Virus record (IMG/VR): IMGVR_UViG_3300031975_000198
Coordinates: 1-21,175 of that record
Reading direction: 5' to 3' (one strand)
Length of the DNA: 21,175 bases
Origin: a virus
The notes beneath the pieces were generated by a model that was given only the letters and a program-made list of their open reading frames with translations, ran no database searches and had not been told where the DNA came from. The position numbers and the translations under genes are program-made. Shown here in pieces: positions 7,606-15,900 of the stretch; within the stretch, counting starts at the first letter, position 1, and each line of letters opens with the position of its first letter.

Positions 7606-8064
7606 ATGTCTCCTCATAAGATAAGACGAGATGCTATAAAGCATGGGTATAGGAGTGGGTTAGAACACACCATATCAATTTATCTAACGGAGTTGAAGTA
7701 CAGATATAAGTACGAAGCTATGAAGATTGAGTGGGAAGATTTAACATATCGCACTTATACCCCTGACTTTATATTAAAGAATGGTATAATAATAGAAACT
7801 AAGGGTAGATTCTTATCAGCAGACAGAAAAAAACATATAGCTATTAAGAAACAACATCCTGATTTAGATATTAGATTTGTGTTTACTAATAGTAGAAGTA
7901 AGTTACAGAAAGGTGCTAAGTCCTCTTATGGTCAATGGTGTGATAAATACGGATTTAGATACTACGATAGAATAATACCTGAAGATTGGCTAAAGGAAAA
8001 GGGTAAAGATAAACACCCTAAGTTCATAAAGTTTAAGGGTATTAAATTAAGGAGACCCAAGTGA
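7606..8064 (+). CDS. T7-type endonuclease I (Holliday junction resolvase)
   Basis: This 152-residue protein matches T7 gp3 endonuclease I closely in size (149) and in active-site spacing: E20 (SGLEHTIS), D54 (YTPDFIL), E64 and K66 (IIIETKG) correspond to E20, D55, E65 and K67 of T7. The enzyme is a domain-swapped dimer that resolves branched replication intermediates and helps break down host DNA. The ATG follows the nuclease stop directly, with GGGAG five bases upstream, so the two nucleases are translated in tandem. The C-terminus is basic (KFKGIKLRRPK), useful for DNA binding. Confidence 0.93.
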   Translation: MSPHKIRRDAIKHGYRSGLEHTISIYLTELKYRYKYEAMKIEWEDLTYRTYTPDFILKNGIIIETKGRFLSADRKKHIAIKKQHPDLDIRFVFTNSRSKLQKGAKSSYGQWCDKYGFRYYDRIIPEDWLKEKGKDKHPKFIKFKGIKLRRPK

Positions 8065-8399
8065 GTATACTAAGTAAAGTATTCAATGAAGATTTTATAA
8101 TAGATGTAAGACCTGAGATTGATAAGAATGATAAGTGGACAGGTGGAGTAAACATATCTATAATGACATCTCCTGAGAATCCATTAGATGATGCTGATTA
8201 TTATGGTGTACTAGATTTCTGTAGAAGTATATGTGCTAGTGTTCCTCTAATGGAAAGAGATGAAGACCTAAGACAGAGACTAATAAAAGAAGCAGAATAC
8301 AATGAAGAAAAACCTCAACCTAAGCTGAAAGTTGTTGACAAAAAGGACAATGTTGTGGTACTGTCTTTTGAGTCAGACAAGGATAACAAAAAATGCTAA
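8061..8399 (+). CDS. Hypothetical phage protein, 112 aa
   Basis: I do not recognise this protein. It starts with GTG, overlapping the endonuclease I stop as GTGA, with GGAG at 8051-8054 six bases upstream. It has a mixed alpha/beta, acidic N-terminal part with DADYYGVLDF and a charged lysine-rich C-terminal third (about 85-112). Two cysteines (CRSIC) and a terminal cysteine are present but form no recognised motif. Its place among replication and nucleotide genes suggests an accessory role in that process. Confidence 0.75.
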   Translation: MSILSKVFNEDFIIDVRPEIDKNDKWTGGVNISIMTSPENPLDDADYYGVLDFCRSICASVPLMERDEDLRQRLIKEAEYNEEKPQPKLKVVDKKDNVVVLSFESDKDNKKC

Positions 8400-8650
8400 G
8401 ACATATGGAGTATATGAAAATGATGGCAGAGAAAGAACAAGACATGGTTAATCACCCTAAGCATTACAATGAATCAGGCATTGAATGTATAGATGCATTA
8501 GAAGCTATGTTGGGAGATGGTTTTGAGTCTTACTTACAAGGAAACATTGTTAAGTATCTATGGAGATATAAGTATAAGAATGGCTTAGAAGATTTAAAGA
8601 AAGCACAGTGGTACTTAAATAAATTAATAGGAGTTATTGATGAAAGTTAA
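8393..8650 (+). CDS. DUF3310 family protein (T7 gp1.7 / SaV-like)
   Basis: This 85-residue protein shows the DUF3310 signature almost end to end: VNHPKHYN, then GIECIDALEAM, then KYLWRYKYKNGLEDLKKA and WYLNKL. The family is widespread in phages; T7 gp1.7, a nucleotide kinase acting on dTMP and dGMP, is usually placed with it, so a role in nucleotide metabolism is plausible here beside the ribonucleotide reductase. The domain starts at about residue 19, so ATGs at 8405, 8414, 8420 or 8423 are possible alternative starts. It overlaps the upstream stop by seven bases. Confidence 0.85.
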   Translation: MLRHMEYMKMMAEKEQDMVNHPKHYNESGIECIDALEAMLGDGFESYLQGNIVKYLWRYKYKNGLEDLKKAQWYLNKLIGVIDES

Positions 8651-8798
8651 AATTATGGTAACTCTTTCAGTTGACCCTGATGAGTACCCTGTTCCTTCAG
8701 ATGGAGATGTAACAGAAGATTTTGAAGATTATATGCGTGAATTATTTCACGATTTAGAGGGTGTAAAAATATCCCATATTAAAGTACTAACGGAGTAA
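8640..8798 (+). CDS. Small acidic hypothetical protein, 52 aa
   Basis: ATG at 8640 opens a 52-residue frame ending in TAA at 8796-8798, three bases before the ribonucleotide reductase start. A strong Shine-Dalgarno AGGAG (8629-8633) sits six bases upstream, inside the DUF3310 gene, which it overlaps by 11 bases. The protein is acidic (DVTEDFEDYMRELFHDLEG) with a short beta-like N-terminus (MKVKIMVTLSV) and a closing ISHIKVL strand, a pattern seen in small ferredoxin-like domains. No function is recognised. Without it the interval would be an unexplained gap of about 150 bases. Confidence 0.72.
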   Translation: MKVKIMVTLSVDPDEYPVPSDGDVTEDFEDYMRELFHDLEGVKISHIKVLTE

Positions 8799-8801
8799 AA
8801 G

Positions 8802-10715
8802 ATGATAAGCAACTACCTACCAACAGATTACCAAAACTTTATAGCACTCTCTCGCTATGCAAGATGGAAAGACGATGAACAACGCAGAGAGAATTGGGGT
8901 GAGACAGTAGACAGATACTTTAGTTACATGACTAAGCACCTTAAAGATAATCATAAATATGACTTGACAAAAGCATTAAAAGAAAAGTTAAACACACAGA
9001 TAATGAACTTAGGTGTTATGCCTAGTATGAGAGCCTTGATGACATCAGGACCTGCATTAGATAGATGCCACGTAGGTGGTTACAACTGTAGCTACATACC
9101 TGTCGATAGTCCACGTTCATTTGATGAATGTATGTACATACTTATGTGTGGTACAGGTGTTGGTTTCTCTGTTGAACGTGAGAATGTAGACAAGCTACCC
9201 ATAGTTAATGAACACTTTGAGGACAGCACTACTATCATAACTGTTGGTGACAGCAGACCCGGTTGGGCAAAGGCATTGAGAGAACTTATTGCTATGTTAT
9301 ATGTAGGACAAGTGCCTACATGGGATGTGTCACAAGTAAGACCAGCAGGTGCAAGGCTCAAGACATTTGGTGGTAGGGCATCTGGACCTGCTCCATTAGT
9401 TGAGTTGTTTCAATTCTGCATACAGAAGTTCAAGGGTGCTAAAGGCAGACGATTGTTTCCTATTGAGTGCCACGACTTGATGTGCAAGATAGGTGAAGTT
9501 GTAGTTGTAGGTGGTGTCAGACGTTCTGCTCTTATATCATTGTCTAACTTAGGTGATGACCAAATGAGACATGCTAAGTCAGGTCAATGGTGGGAGAATG
9601 AAGGACAGAGAGCATTGGCTAATAACTCTGTAGCATTTAAAGGTAAGCCTGAGATGGGTACATTCATGCGAGAATGGACATCCTTATATGAATCTAAGTC
9701 AGGTGAACGTGGTATCTTCAATAGAAAAGCTGCTCAAGTCAAAGCATCTGAAAATGGCAGACGAGATGCAGACCATTACTTTGGTTGCAATCCATGTAGT
9801 GAGATTATACTTAGACCTTATCAGTTTTGTAATCTTACAGAGGTAGTGTGTAGAGTTACAGATGACTTAGTATCCTTAAAAGAAAAGGTACGTATGGCTA
9901 CAATCTTAGGTACATTTCAATCAACTCTTACTAATTTTAAATACTTACGTAAGGTATGGAAGGATAATACAGAAGAAGAAAGACTATTAGGAGTTTCCCT
10001 AACAGGTATTCTTGACTGCCCTATATGGAATGAAGAGATATTACAAATCTTAAAAGATGTAGCAGTAGAAACTAACAAGAAGATGGCTAAAGACTTAGGT
10101 ATTCCACAGTCAACTGCAATCACTTGTGTTAAACCTAGTGGTACAGTTAGTCAATTAGTTGACAGTGCTTCAGGTATTCATGCTAGACATAATGATTACT
10201 ACATTAGAACTGTACGTGGCGATAACAAAGACCCACTCACACAGTTTATGAAAGATAGTGGCATACCAAGTGAGCCATGTGTTATGAAGCCTGACAGTAC
10301 AACAGTGTTCAGCTTTCCTATGAAGTCACCTGATGGTGCTACTACAAGAACAGAGATGTCTGCTATAGAACAGTTAGAGTATTGGCTCATGTTCCAAAGA
10401 CATTGGTGTGAGCATAAGCCTTCTGTTACTGTGTCTGTTAAAGAAGATGAGTGGATGAAAGTGGGAGCATGGGTATATGATAACTTTGATGAAGTATCAG
10501 GTATATCCTTTTTACCTTTTAGTGACCATACATATGCTCAAGCACCTTATCAGGATATAGAAAGAGAAGAGTACTTAGAGTTAAAACAGATAATGCCTAA
10601 GTCTATTGATTGGTCTAAGTTAGCAGATTATGAGAAGGAAGATACTACTACAGGTGGTAGAGAACTTGCTTGTACTGCTGATTCATGTGAGTTTGTTGAT
10701 ATAGAAGCTAGTTAA
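8802..10715 (+). CDS. nrdJ: Class II (adenosylcobalamin-dependent) monomeric ribonucleotide reductase
   Basis: This 637-residue enzyme would reduce ribonucleotides to deoxyribonucleotides for phage DNA synthesis. Residues match the monomeric RTPR type of class II: C96 (YNCSYIPVD) and C343 as the active-site redox pair, C332 and E334 in NPCSE as the radical cysteine and its acid partner (C332 to C343 is 11 residues, as in Lactobacillus RTPR), and the C-terminal relay pair C624/C629 (ACTADSCE). It is shorter than bacterial RTPR (about 740). It needs B12 coenzyme from the host and no separate small subunit. The stop overlaps the next ATG as TAATG. No thioredoxin gene is visible here. Confidence 0.94.
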   Translation: MISNYLPTDYQNFIALSRYARWKDDEQRRENWGETVDRYFSYMTKHLKDNHKYDLTKALKEKLNTQIMNLGVMPSMRALMTSGPALDRCHVGGYNCSYIPVDSPRSFDECMYILMCGTGVGFSVERENVDKLPIVNEHFEDSTTIITVGDSRPGWAKALRELIAMLYVGQVPTWDVSQVRPAGARLKTFGGRASGPAPLVELFQFCIQKFKGAKGRRLFPIECHDLMCKIGEVVVVGGVRRSALISLSNLGDDQMRHAKSGQWWENEGQRALANNSVAFKGKPEMGTFMREWTSLYESKSGERGIFNRKAAQVKASENGRRDADHYFGCNPCSEIILRPYQFCNLTEVVCRVTDDLVSLKEKVRMATILGTFQSTLTNFKYLRKVWKDNTEEERLLGVSLTGILDCPIWNEEILQILKDVAVETNKKMAKDLGIPQSTAITCVKPSGTVSQLVDSASGIHARHNDYYIRTVRGDNKDPLTQFMKDSGIPSEPCVMKPDSTTVFSFPMKSPDGATTRTEMSAIEQLEYWLMFQRHWCEHKPSVTVSVKEDEWMKVGAWVYDNFDEVSGISFLPFSDHTYAQAPYQDIEREEYLELKQIMPKSIDWSKLADYEKEDTTTGGRELACTADSCEFVDIEAS

Positions 10716-10873
10716 TGATAGAGGGGAATGAATTACTTTGGTGGCAGTGGTGGTTATTAATCGCCATTTCCATCAACACTACAATAAACTTAATAGTTTT
10801 CTTTCGTGGTAGGAAGTTACATATACGAGAGTTTTTACATTTGAAACCTAAACCTAAACGGAGTATAAAATGA
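10715..10873 (+). CDS. Small membrane protein, 52 aa
   Basis: This short gene fills the interval between ribonucleotide reductase and the next gene. Its ATG shares a base with the reductase stop (TAATG at 10713-10717), and its TGA overlaps the next start (ATGA at 10870-10873), so translation looks coupled on both sides. Residues about 9-30 form one hydrophobic segment with an unusual tryptophan cluster (WWQWWLLIAIS...), followed by a basic tail (FFRGRKLHIR and KPKPKR). This predicts an inner-membrane anchor with a positive cytoplasmic end. Function is unknown; host-membrane interaction or a holin-like role are possibilities without direct support. Confidence 0.68.
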   Translation: MIEGNELLWWQWWLLIAISINTTINLIVFFRGRKLHIREFLHLKPKPKRSIK

Positions 10874-11121
10874 GAGATATGATAATTGGAGCACTTAAAA
10901 CTAAACTGCTAGGACAGATGAATAGTCATATAGCTAATATAGAAGTTATGATGACTAATCCTGTTGGTGTTGGAGACCATCCTACTATAATAGATACTAT
11001 AGAAAAAGAGTTAGCAGCCTTAGATAGTGATAATGGTAAATTAAATGTTTTAGTAAAGTATTTAGAAAGGAATCAAAATGAAACCATTGAAGAGCAGAAA
11101 AAGGAATCCAAATCTAAGTAA
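10870..11121 (+). CDS. Conserved marine-phage hypothetical protein, 83 aa
   Basis: This 83-residue, mostly helical protein has the pattern MRDMIIGALK ... NIEVMMTNPVGVGDH ... IEKELAALD, which I associate with small conserved proteins of marine podoviruses and cyanophages of unknown function; that association is from memory. The last 15 residues are highly charged (EEQKKESKSK), and their codons overlap the next gene by 44 bases. There are no membrane segments and no catalytic motif. It lies in the nucleotide-metabolism end of the operon. Confidence 0.78.
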   Translation: MRDMIIGALKTKLLGQMNSHIANIEVMMTNPVGVGDHPTIIDTIEKELAALDSDNGKLNVLVKYLERNQNETIEEQKKESKSK

Positions 11122-11320
11122 GTATGATGCACCCTTAAAGATACAGTTTACTAAGGGTATGACAGACTTCAAGAGAGGTAAGATTACTAATCCATATCAT
11201 GCGAATAGTATGCAATCACGTGAGTGGCTTAGAGGTTTTAACACCTCATTCTACCAAAAGTTAGAGAAAGTAAAGAAAAATGAAACTAGAAGAAGAAGCG
11301 AGGAAATACATGAAAGATAA
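11078..11320 (+). CDS. Small basic protein resembling ribosome modulation factor
   Basis: This 80-residue basic protein contains a spaced motif G27, G34, N38-P-Y40, and W50-L-R-G53-F54 (NPYHANSMQSREWLRGFN). It resembles the G...G...(C/N)PY...W-L-x-G-(F/W) pattern of bacterial ribosome modulation factor, a protein that dimerises 70S ribosomes, and related small phage proteins. The N-terminus is strongly basic (KSRKRNP), fitting RNA binding. It overlaps both neighbours, starting inside the previous gene (AAGGAA upstream of the ATG) and ending inside MazG. The RMF relation is a by-eye motif match and needs a profile search; the coding call itself is stronger. Confidence 0.68.
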   Translation: MKPLKSRKRNPNLSKYDAPLKIQFTKGMTDFKRGKITNPYHANSMQSREWLRGFNTSFYQKLEKVKKNETRRRSEEIHER

Positions 11321-11669
11321 GTTATTTATTGAAGAGGTTATAACACCTGACCTGTATGAAAAACTAGCAGGATGGACTGCTGTCTTTCCTGAAGACAAAG
11401 CACTAGAGTACTTAGCATTAGGTATGACAAGTGAAGCAGGAGAAGTTGCAGGGAAGGTAAAGAAACTTATACGTGATGGTGCTGATAAGGAAGACTTTGA
11501 AGTAAAGAAACTTGCTATAGCATCAGAGATAGGTGACGTACTTTGGTACTGTGCTATGATGGCAAAGGAAGTGGGAGTTCCCTTGAATACTATTATGCAA
11601 GAGAACTTGAGGAAGTTACATGATAGGAAAGAACGTGGAACATTACAAGGGTCAGGGGATGACCGTTAG
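11310..11669 (+). CDS. mazG: MazG-like nucleotide pyrophosphohydrolase
   Basis: This protein carries the all-alpha NTP-pyrophosphohydrolase metal motif in two helices: SEAGEVAGKVKK (ExxE) and SEIGDVLWY (ExxD), E52/E55 and E83/D86 counted from the upstream ATG at 11280. It ends in the usual NLRKLHDRKERGT segment. It would hydrolyse nucleoside triphosphates, possibly including (p)ppGpp-related or aberrant nucleotides; marine phage MazG proteins are commonly discussed as modifying the host nucleotide and starvation state. I chose ATG 11310 because AGGA (11301-11304) lies five bases upstream; ATG 11280 adds ten residues with a weaker site. Its TAG stop overlaps the converging gene's stop. Confidence 0.9.
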   Translation: MKDKLFIEEVITPDLYEKLAGWTAVFPEDKALEYLALGMTSEAGEVAGKVKKLIRDGADKEDFEVKKLAIASEIGDVLWYCAMMAKEVGVPLNTIMQENLRKLHDRKERGTLQGSGDDR

Positions 11670-12973
11670 GTACGTGCCATTAGTCCACCACGTTTAAACT
11701 TGTAACGAACTTGATTATCTATAGGAACATCTCCTTTTGCAGGTAGAGGTTTAGGTGCATCTGCTTTCTTCCAATATGTTACACCCTTAGCATAAACTCT
11801 GTCTCTAAATACAGTAGCTAAATCAAACCCTTTAACAGCCTGTCCTGTTTTTAAGTCAACAAACAGGTGGCTGTTTCTTGGGTTTGTTCCTATTTCTATT
11901 ACAGATTCATCCATCTCATCAAATATATTTCTATTTTTAGTATACTTTCCTTGCACAGACATAGCAGGTACTTTCATACCATCCTCTGCTATCTTTCTTC
12001 TAAGGTTTTGGTCTATATGAAAAGTACCATTTTCTAGACTGACTGCTGTTTTGTATGAGTCGGCTTGTTTGTAATTAGGTTGTCCTTTTACTACAGGATG
12101 TATTGTTTGCATATGATTGAAGGGTGCTTTAGGACCATCTGGGTCTATCTTAGAATTTAAATTTAATCTAACAGAAACTTCTTTACCGTCTTCAACAGTA
12201 GCATTTATTTTTTCATCGCCCTTAGAGCCTAATCCTGATTTACTACGACCACTAACCCTTTCAGTGTTTGCAAAATCATCTATACTATAATTTTTTAATA
12301 GCTTATCAGAGTTTTCTACATTAAATTTACTTAAGCCTATTTCTAAGGGAGGAGAAAGCATCCTTTCGGTTTCAGTCATTTGTCTTACAGGAGAAGGTTC
12401 ACGTTTAGCAGTCATAGCCATTACTTCACTTCTAGTGTAAGTCTGTGGTGCTTTGTCATTAAACTCTTTACCTATCTCGTCAACTTTACGTGTAGCATTT
12501 TCTTTAGATTTCATAGCCACAGCTTCTACACGAGAAAACTCATCTTTAATCTTATCCATTTTAGTAACAGCCTTAACTGCACTACCACCTGCGATAGGTG
12601 GAGTGACAAACTCACCTGCTGAAAAACCTGCTTTAGCATCTTCTTTTAATGTTGGGTCTACTTCTAAGCTGTCAACAAACTTATCAAACACGCCTTTATA
12701 ATACTGAGACCCTAAGTTTTCTTTTGAGAACTCTGAGAAACCATCAGTAAATGCATCCAACCTCTTACCATCTTCTGCTGTTGCAGCTTCCTTTAATCCA
12801 CTGAGTATACCCACTAAATCGGTAGGTAATCCTAATGTAGCACCTACAGCACCTGAAACTGCTCCACCTACAGTTGTGGCTACACCTGTTAGTGCATCAC
12901 CTACACTGTCATATCTAGTAGACTTCTTATCTAAGTCTTCAGATAGTTTTGCTAATTCATTGTCTATTGCCAT
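11666..12973 (-). CDS. Probable internal virion protein, 435 aa
   Basis: This is the last gene of the minus-strand structural operon. The N-terminus has a glycine-zipper-like hydrophobic segment (about 25-62, GVATTVGGAVSGAVGATLG), then a helical, charged middle and a globular C-terminal region with NPRNSHLFVD and KGVTYWKK. It ends in KRGGLMART, a tail shared with the virion protein at 17530. I do not recognise a catalytic domain; the C-terminal region recalls parts of large phage polyvalent proteins, but only by impression. It starts in the stop of the 1127-residue gene (TAATG), so the two are probably made together and may work together in DNA ejection. Converges on MazG with a four-base overlap. 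Confidence 0.8.
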   Translation of the reverse strand: MAIDNELAKLSEDLDKKSTRYDSVGDALTGVATTVGGAVSGAVGATLGLPTDLVGILSGLKEAATAEDGKRLDAFTDGFSEFSKENLGSQYYKGVFDKFVDSLEVDPTLKEDAKAGFSAGEFVTPPIAGGSAVKAVTKMDKIKDEFSRVEAVAMKSKENATRKVDEIGKEFNDKAPQTYTRSEVMAMTAKREPSPVRQMTETERMLSPPLEIGLSKFNVENSDKLLKNYSIDDFANTERVSGRSKSGLGSKGDEKINATVEDGKEVSVRLNLNSKIDPDGPKAPFNHMQTIHPVVKGQPNYKQADSYKTAVSLENGTFHIDQNLRRKIAEDGMKVPAMSVQGKYTKNRNIFDEMDESVIEIGTNPRNSHLFVDLKTGQAVKGFDLATVFRDRVYAKGVTYWKKADAPKPLPAKGDVPIDNQVRYKFKRGGLMART

Positions 12974-15900
12974 TATAATTCACCTGCCTTTGAACCATAT
13001 ATTTTAGCTAATTGTAATCCAAAATTTAAAATATTCATAGGCTCTCCATTGTACATTATATACTTATCTCTATCAGCATCAATAGATTTGCCCTTATATC
13101 TCTTGGTGTAATACTCGTTTACTCTATCTTTATATAATTGAGTAGTCCTTGACCACTCCGTAACACTTAATCTAGAGTAATTTGCTCCGTTTTTCATGGC
13201 TTCTGCTTCTATTCTTTCACGTGCTATATCTCTAGCTTCATCTATTTTAATTTTTGCTTTTCTTTTTAGCTCAACACGTTTTGCCTTTACTCCGTCAAGA
13301 TTTTTGTATTCTTCACTGTCTATAAAGTTAGCCATACTTTCATTTAAATTACCTTCTCCTCCTGCCTTACTAAGTATTTCAGTCATGTATAAATCTAACA
13401 TTTCGTCAGAAGGTCTCTTATATAACTCTCTATCTTCCATATTTAAGTTAGCTATTTCATTTTGAAACTTATTCTTAGGTGCTCTTCTAGATGCACCAAA
13501 CATTTGTTTTTCTGCTGGAAGTACAGCTTTTATATCACCTGTTACAAAAGGTGTTCTTAATGGTTTTTCATAAGGACCTTCACCTGTCCAATCAACTACA
13601 GGGAAATCAGGAAGTGCTCTTGTCGCTTTATTATACACAATATCAAGAAAGTTAGTATCTCCAGTTTTAGATTCAGGTACATATCTTGATTTTTCATCAT
13701 ACTGTGAATAAAAATCTTTTACTACAGATGCAGGTAAAGCAAAAGTATTACCTATATTTCCCACAAATTGACCAGCTACTTTTTTCCACGCATCACCTGA
13801 ACCACTTCCAAAGTCAGTCCAAAGTTTATCTAGTGCATACAATCCCATACCTGTTCTAAAAGTAGAGCCTAACAAAGCCTGTGCTATGTCTGTGCCATAT
13901 CTTCTGATAGAAAAAGTAGGCAGTGTGCCTTCCATTGGCTTATCATGTTCAAGTATAGTTCCTTTAGTTTTATCATATATAAACTGTCCTGCTTGAGTTC
14001 TGTATAAAATATCTGCTGCCAACATAAAGGGAGCAAAAGGACCATATAAAGGTCTACCATCTATAGTATTTCCTTGAGAGTCAGTCATCTCATACCATCT
14101 ATTAGTGTTGCCCTGCTTTGCTCTCCAAGCATATGCTGCAGTAAAAAGAAGAGCACCTGTTAACTGTTTAGATGTTCTATCCTTCCAATCATATGCTTTA
14201 GCACCTTTAGCTGTTCTAGATTCTATACCTAATCGTAGCCTATCAAGTGGTAACATACCTATTAAAGGAGTGTGTTCATATACAAATTTAAGTTGGTTAG
14301 CAACATAACGTGGGAAGGGAAGTAAACTAGATATAACAAAAGGAACAGCTTTATGTAGTGATATAACTCCTTTACCTAATTGTCCAAAGAAGTTATCACC
14401 TTTAGGTGTTGCTTGATAAGTAAATTCAAATGCATCTTGAGTTGATTTTTTTAATATATCGTCAGGTATTAATTTAAAGTTACCTGACTCTAATATTGTC
14501 TCTAGTGTGTGGAATTTTTGTTTATCTAAACTTAGACTTTTAACAGTGGCTGTGTAGTCAGGGGATTGCCTATAGTCATCTCCTAACTTTTGTTTTAGTC
14601 TACCTTTAATTATAGTTTCTTTGTGAGCATCTGTCAAGACTAATTTTTTAGTAGCCTTACTCTTATTCAAATCATTTATATTTCTTCTTAGAGATGACAC
14701 AAACACGGCACGTTTAAATATGTTATCAGAAAACGTATTCATAACATTTAACTTTATGCCTATTTTTTGTAGTCCACTACCTGCACCTGTAGCAACTTCA
14801 ATGTCAGCCATATCTCTAAACAACCTACCTGCTGCATCAGGAAAGTCCTTTTTAAATATTTGTTTTACTACTTGTGCTTCATATGGGTTAAGTAAAAACT
14901 TAGCCACATCAAATGTGCCACTAAAAGGATTTCTTAAATTCAATACGTTATCAAAACTTCTACTAAATGCATCTACAATAACACGAAAACCTGCGTTCTC
15001 TGTGTTACGCATAGCTGTTGCAGGTTGCGATGTCATAACACCTAATCTAAGTTGGTCAATGTTTCTTCCCATACCACCAAAAGGATTTATATAATCTAAA
15101 GTCTTACCCATTATAGATGGTTTTTTTGTTATCTGTTCCATCTCTTTACCTGTAACAGAAGCTAAACCCTCTTCACCTAGCTCATCAACATCTCTTAATA
15201 ACGTTTGAACAGACTTACTAACCTGACCTGATGCTTGAAGTGTTCTACCTGCATCTGATACTTCAGATAGATACATCAAAGAAAACTGCTCGGAGCTTAA
15301 ATTATGCTCATCTAGTATTTTAGTTATATCAGTAGATACTATGTCTTCATTTCTCAGTGACCTAGCAATAGCACTAGTTATTCTTTCACCTTTTTGTGGT
15401 TTAATCTTGTTACGTATTTGAATAGCTGCGGCTGATATGTTTTGAAATAGTTCAGCAGGAATACTAGCAGTTAATGTATCGCTTTCTGATAAAGACTTTC
15501 TAATATTTTTACCTGATGCAACGTCTACTTCATCTAATGGGTCTAGTTTACCTTTTGCTTCAGGCTTTAATGATTTTAGTGATTGTTCAACACTATCTAA
15601 GTCTTCCTTAGATGCATTTTTAAGTACTTCATCTGTTTTTACTTTAGCTTCTGCAGCCTTAGTAACATCAACATTCTGTATTCTCTCTAATCTTTGAGCA
15701 GCTTTAATTGCAGAAGGTGTTAATAAACCACTAGTGACAGCACCTATACCACCACCTACAACTGCACTACCTAGTCCTGTAGCTAAAGTTCTACGACCTG
15801 TAAATGTTTCCTGAAGACCTGTCTCAACTCTAGTGCCTTCTTGAGCTGCACCTTGAACTGTTCCTATAGCACCTTCAACTGCACCTGCCTTCAAACCACC

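Noticed and set aside
11669-11680. Near-palindrome GGTACGTGCC at the convergence point as a terminator
   Set aside because: The stem is very short, contains a wobble pair and has almost no loop; no U-tract on either strand.
14720-15094. Plus-strand open frame of 124 residues opposite the 1127-residue gene
   Set aside because: Same antisense pattern and no independent support; the minus-strand frame is continuous through it.
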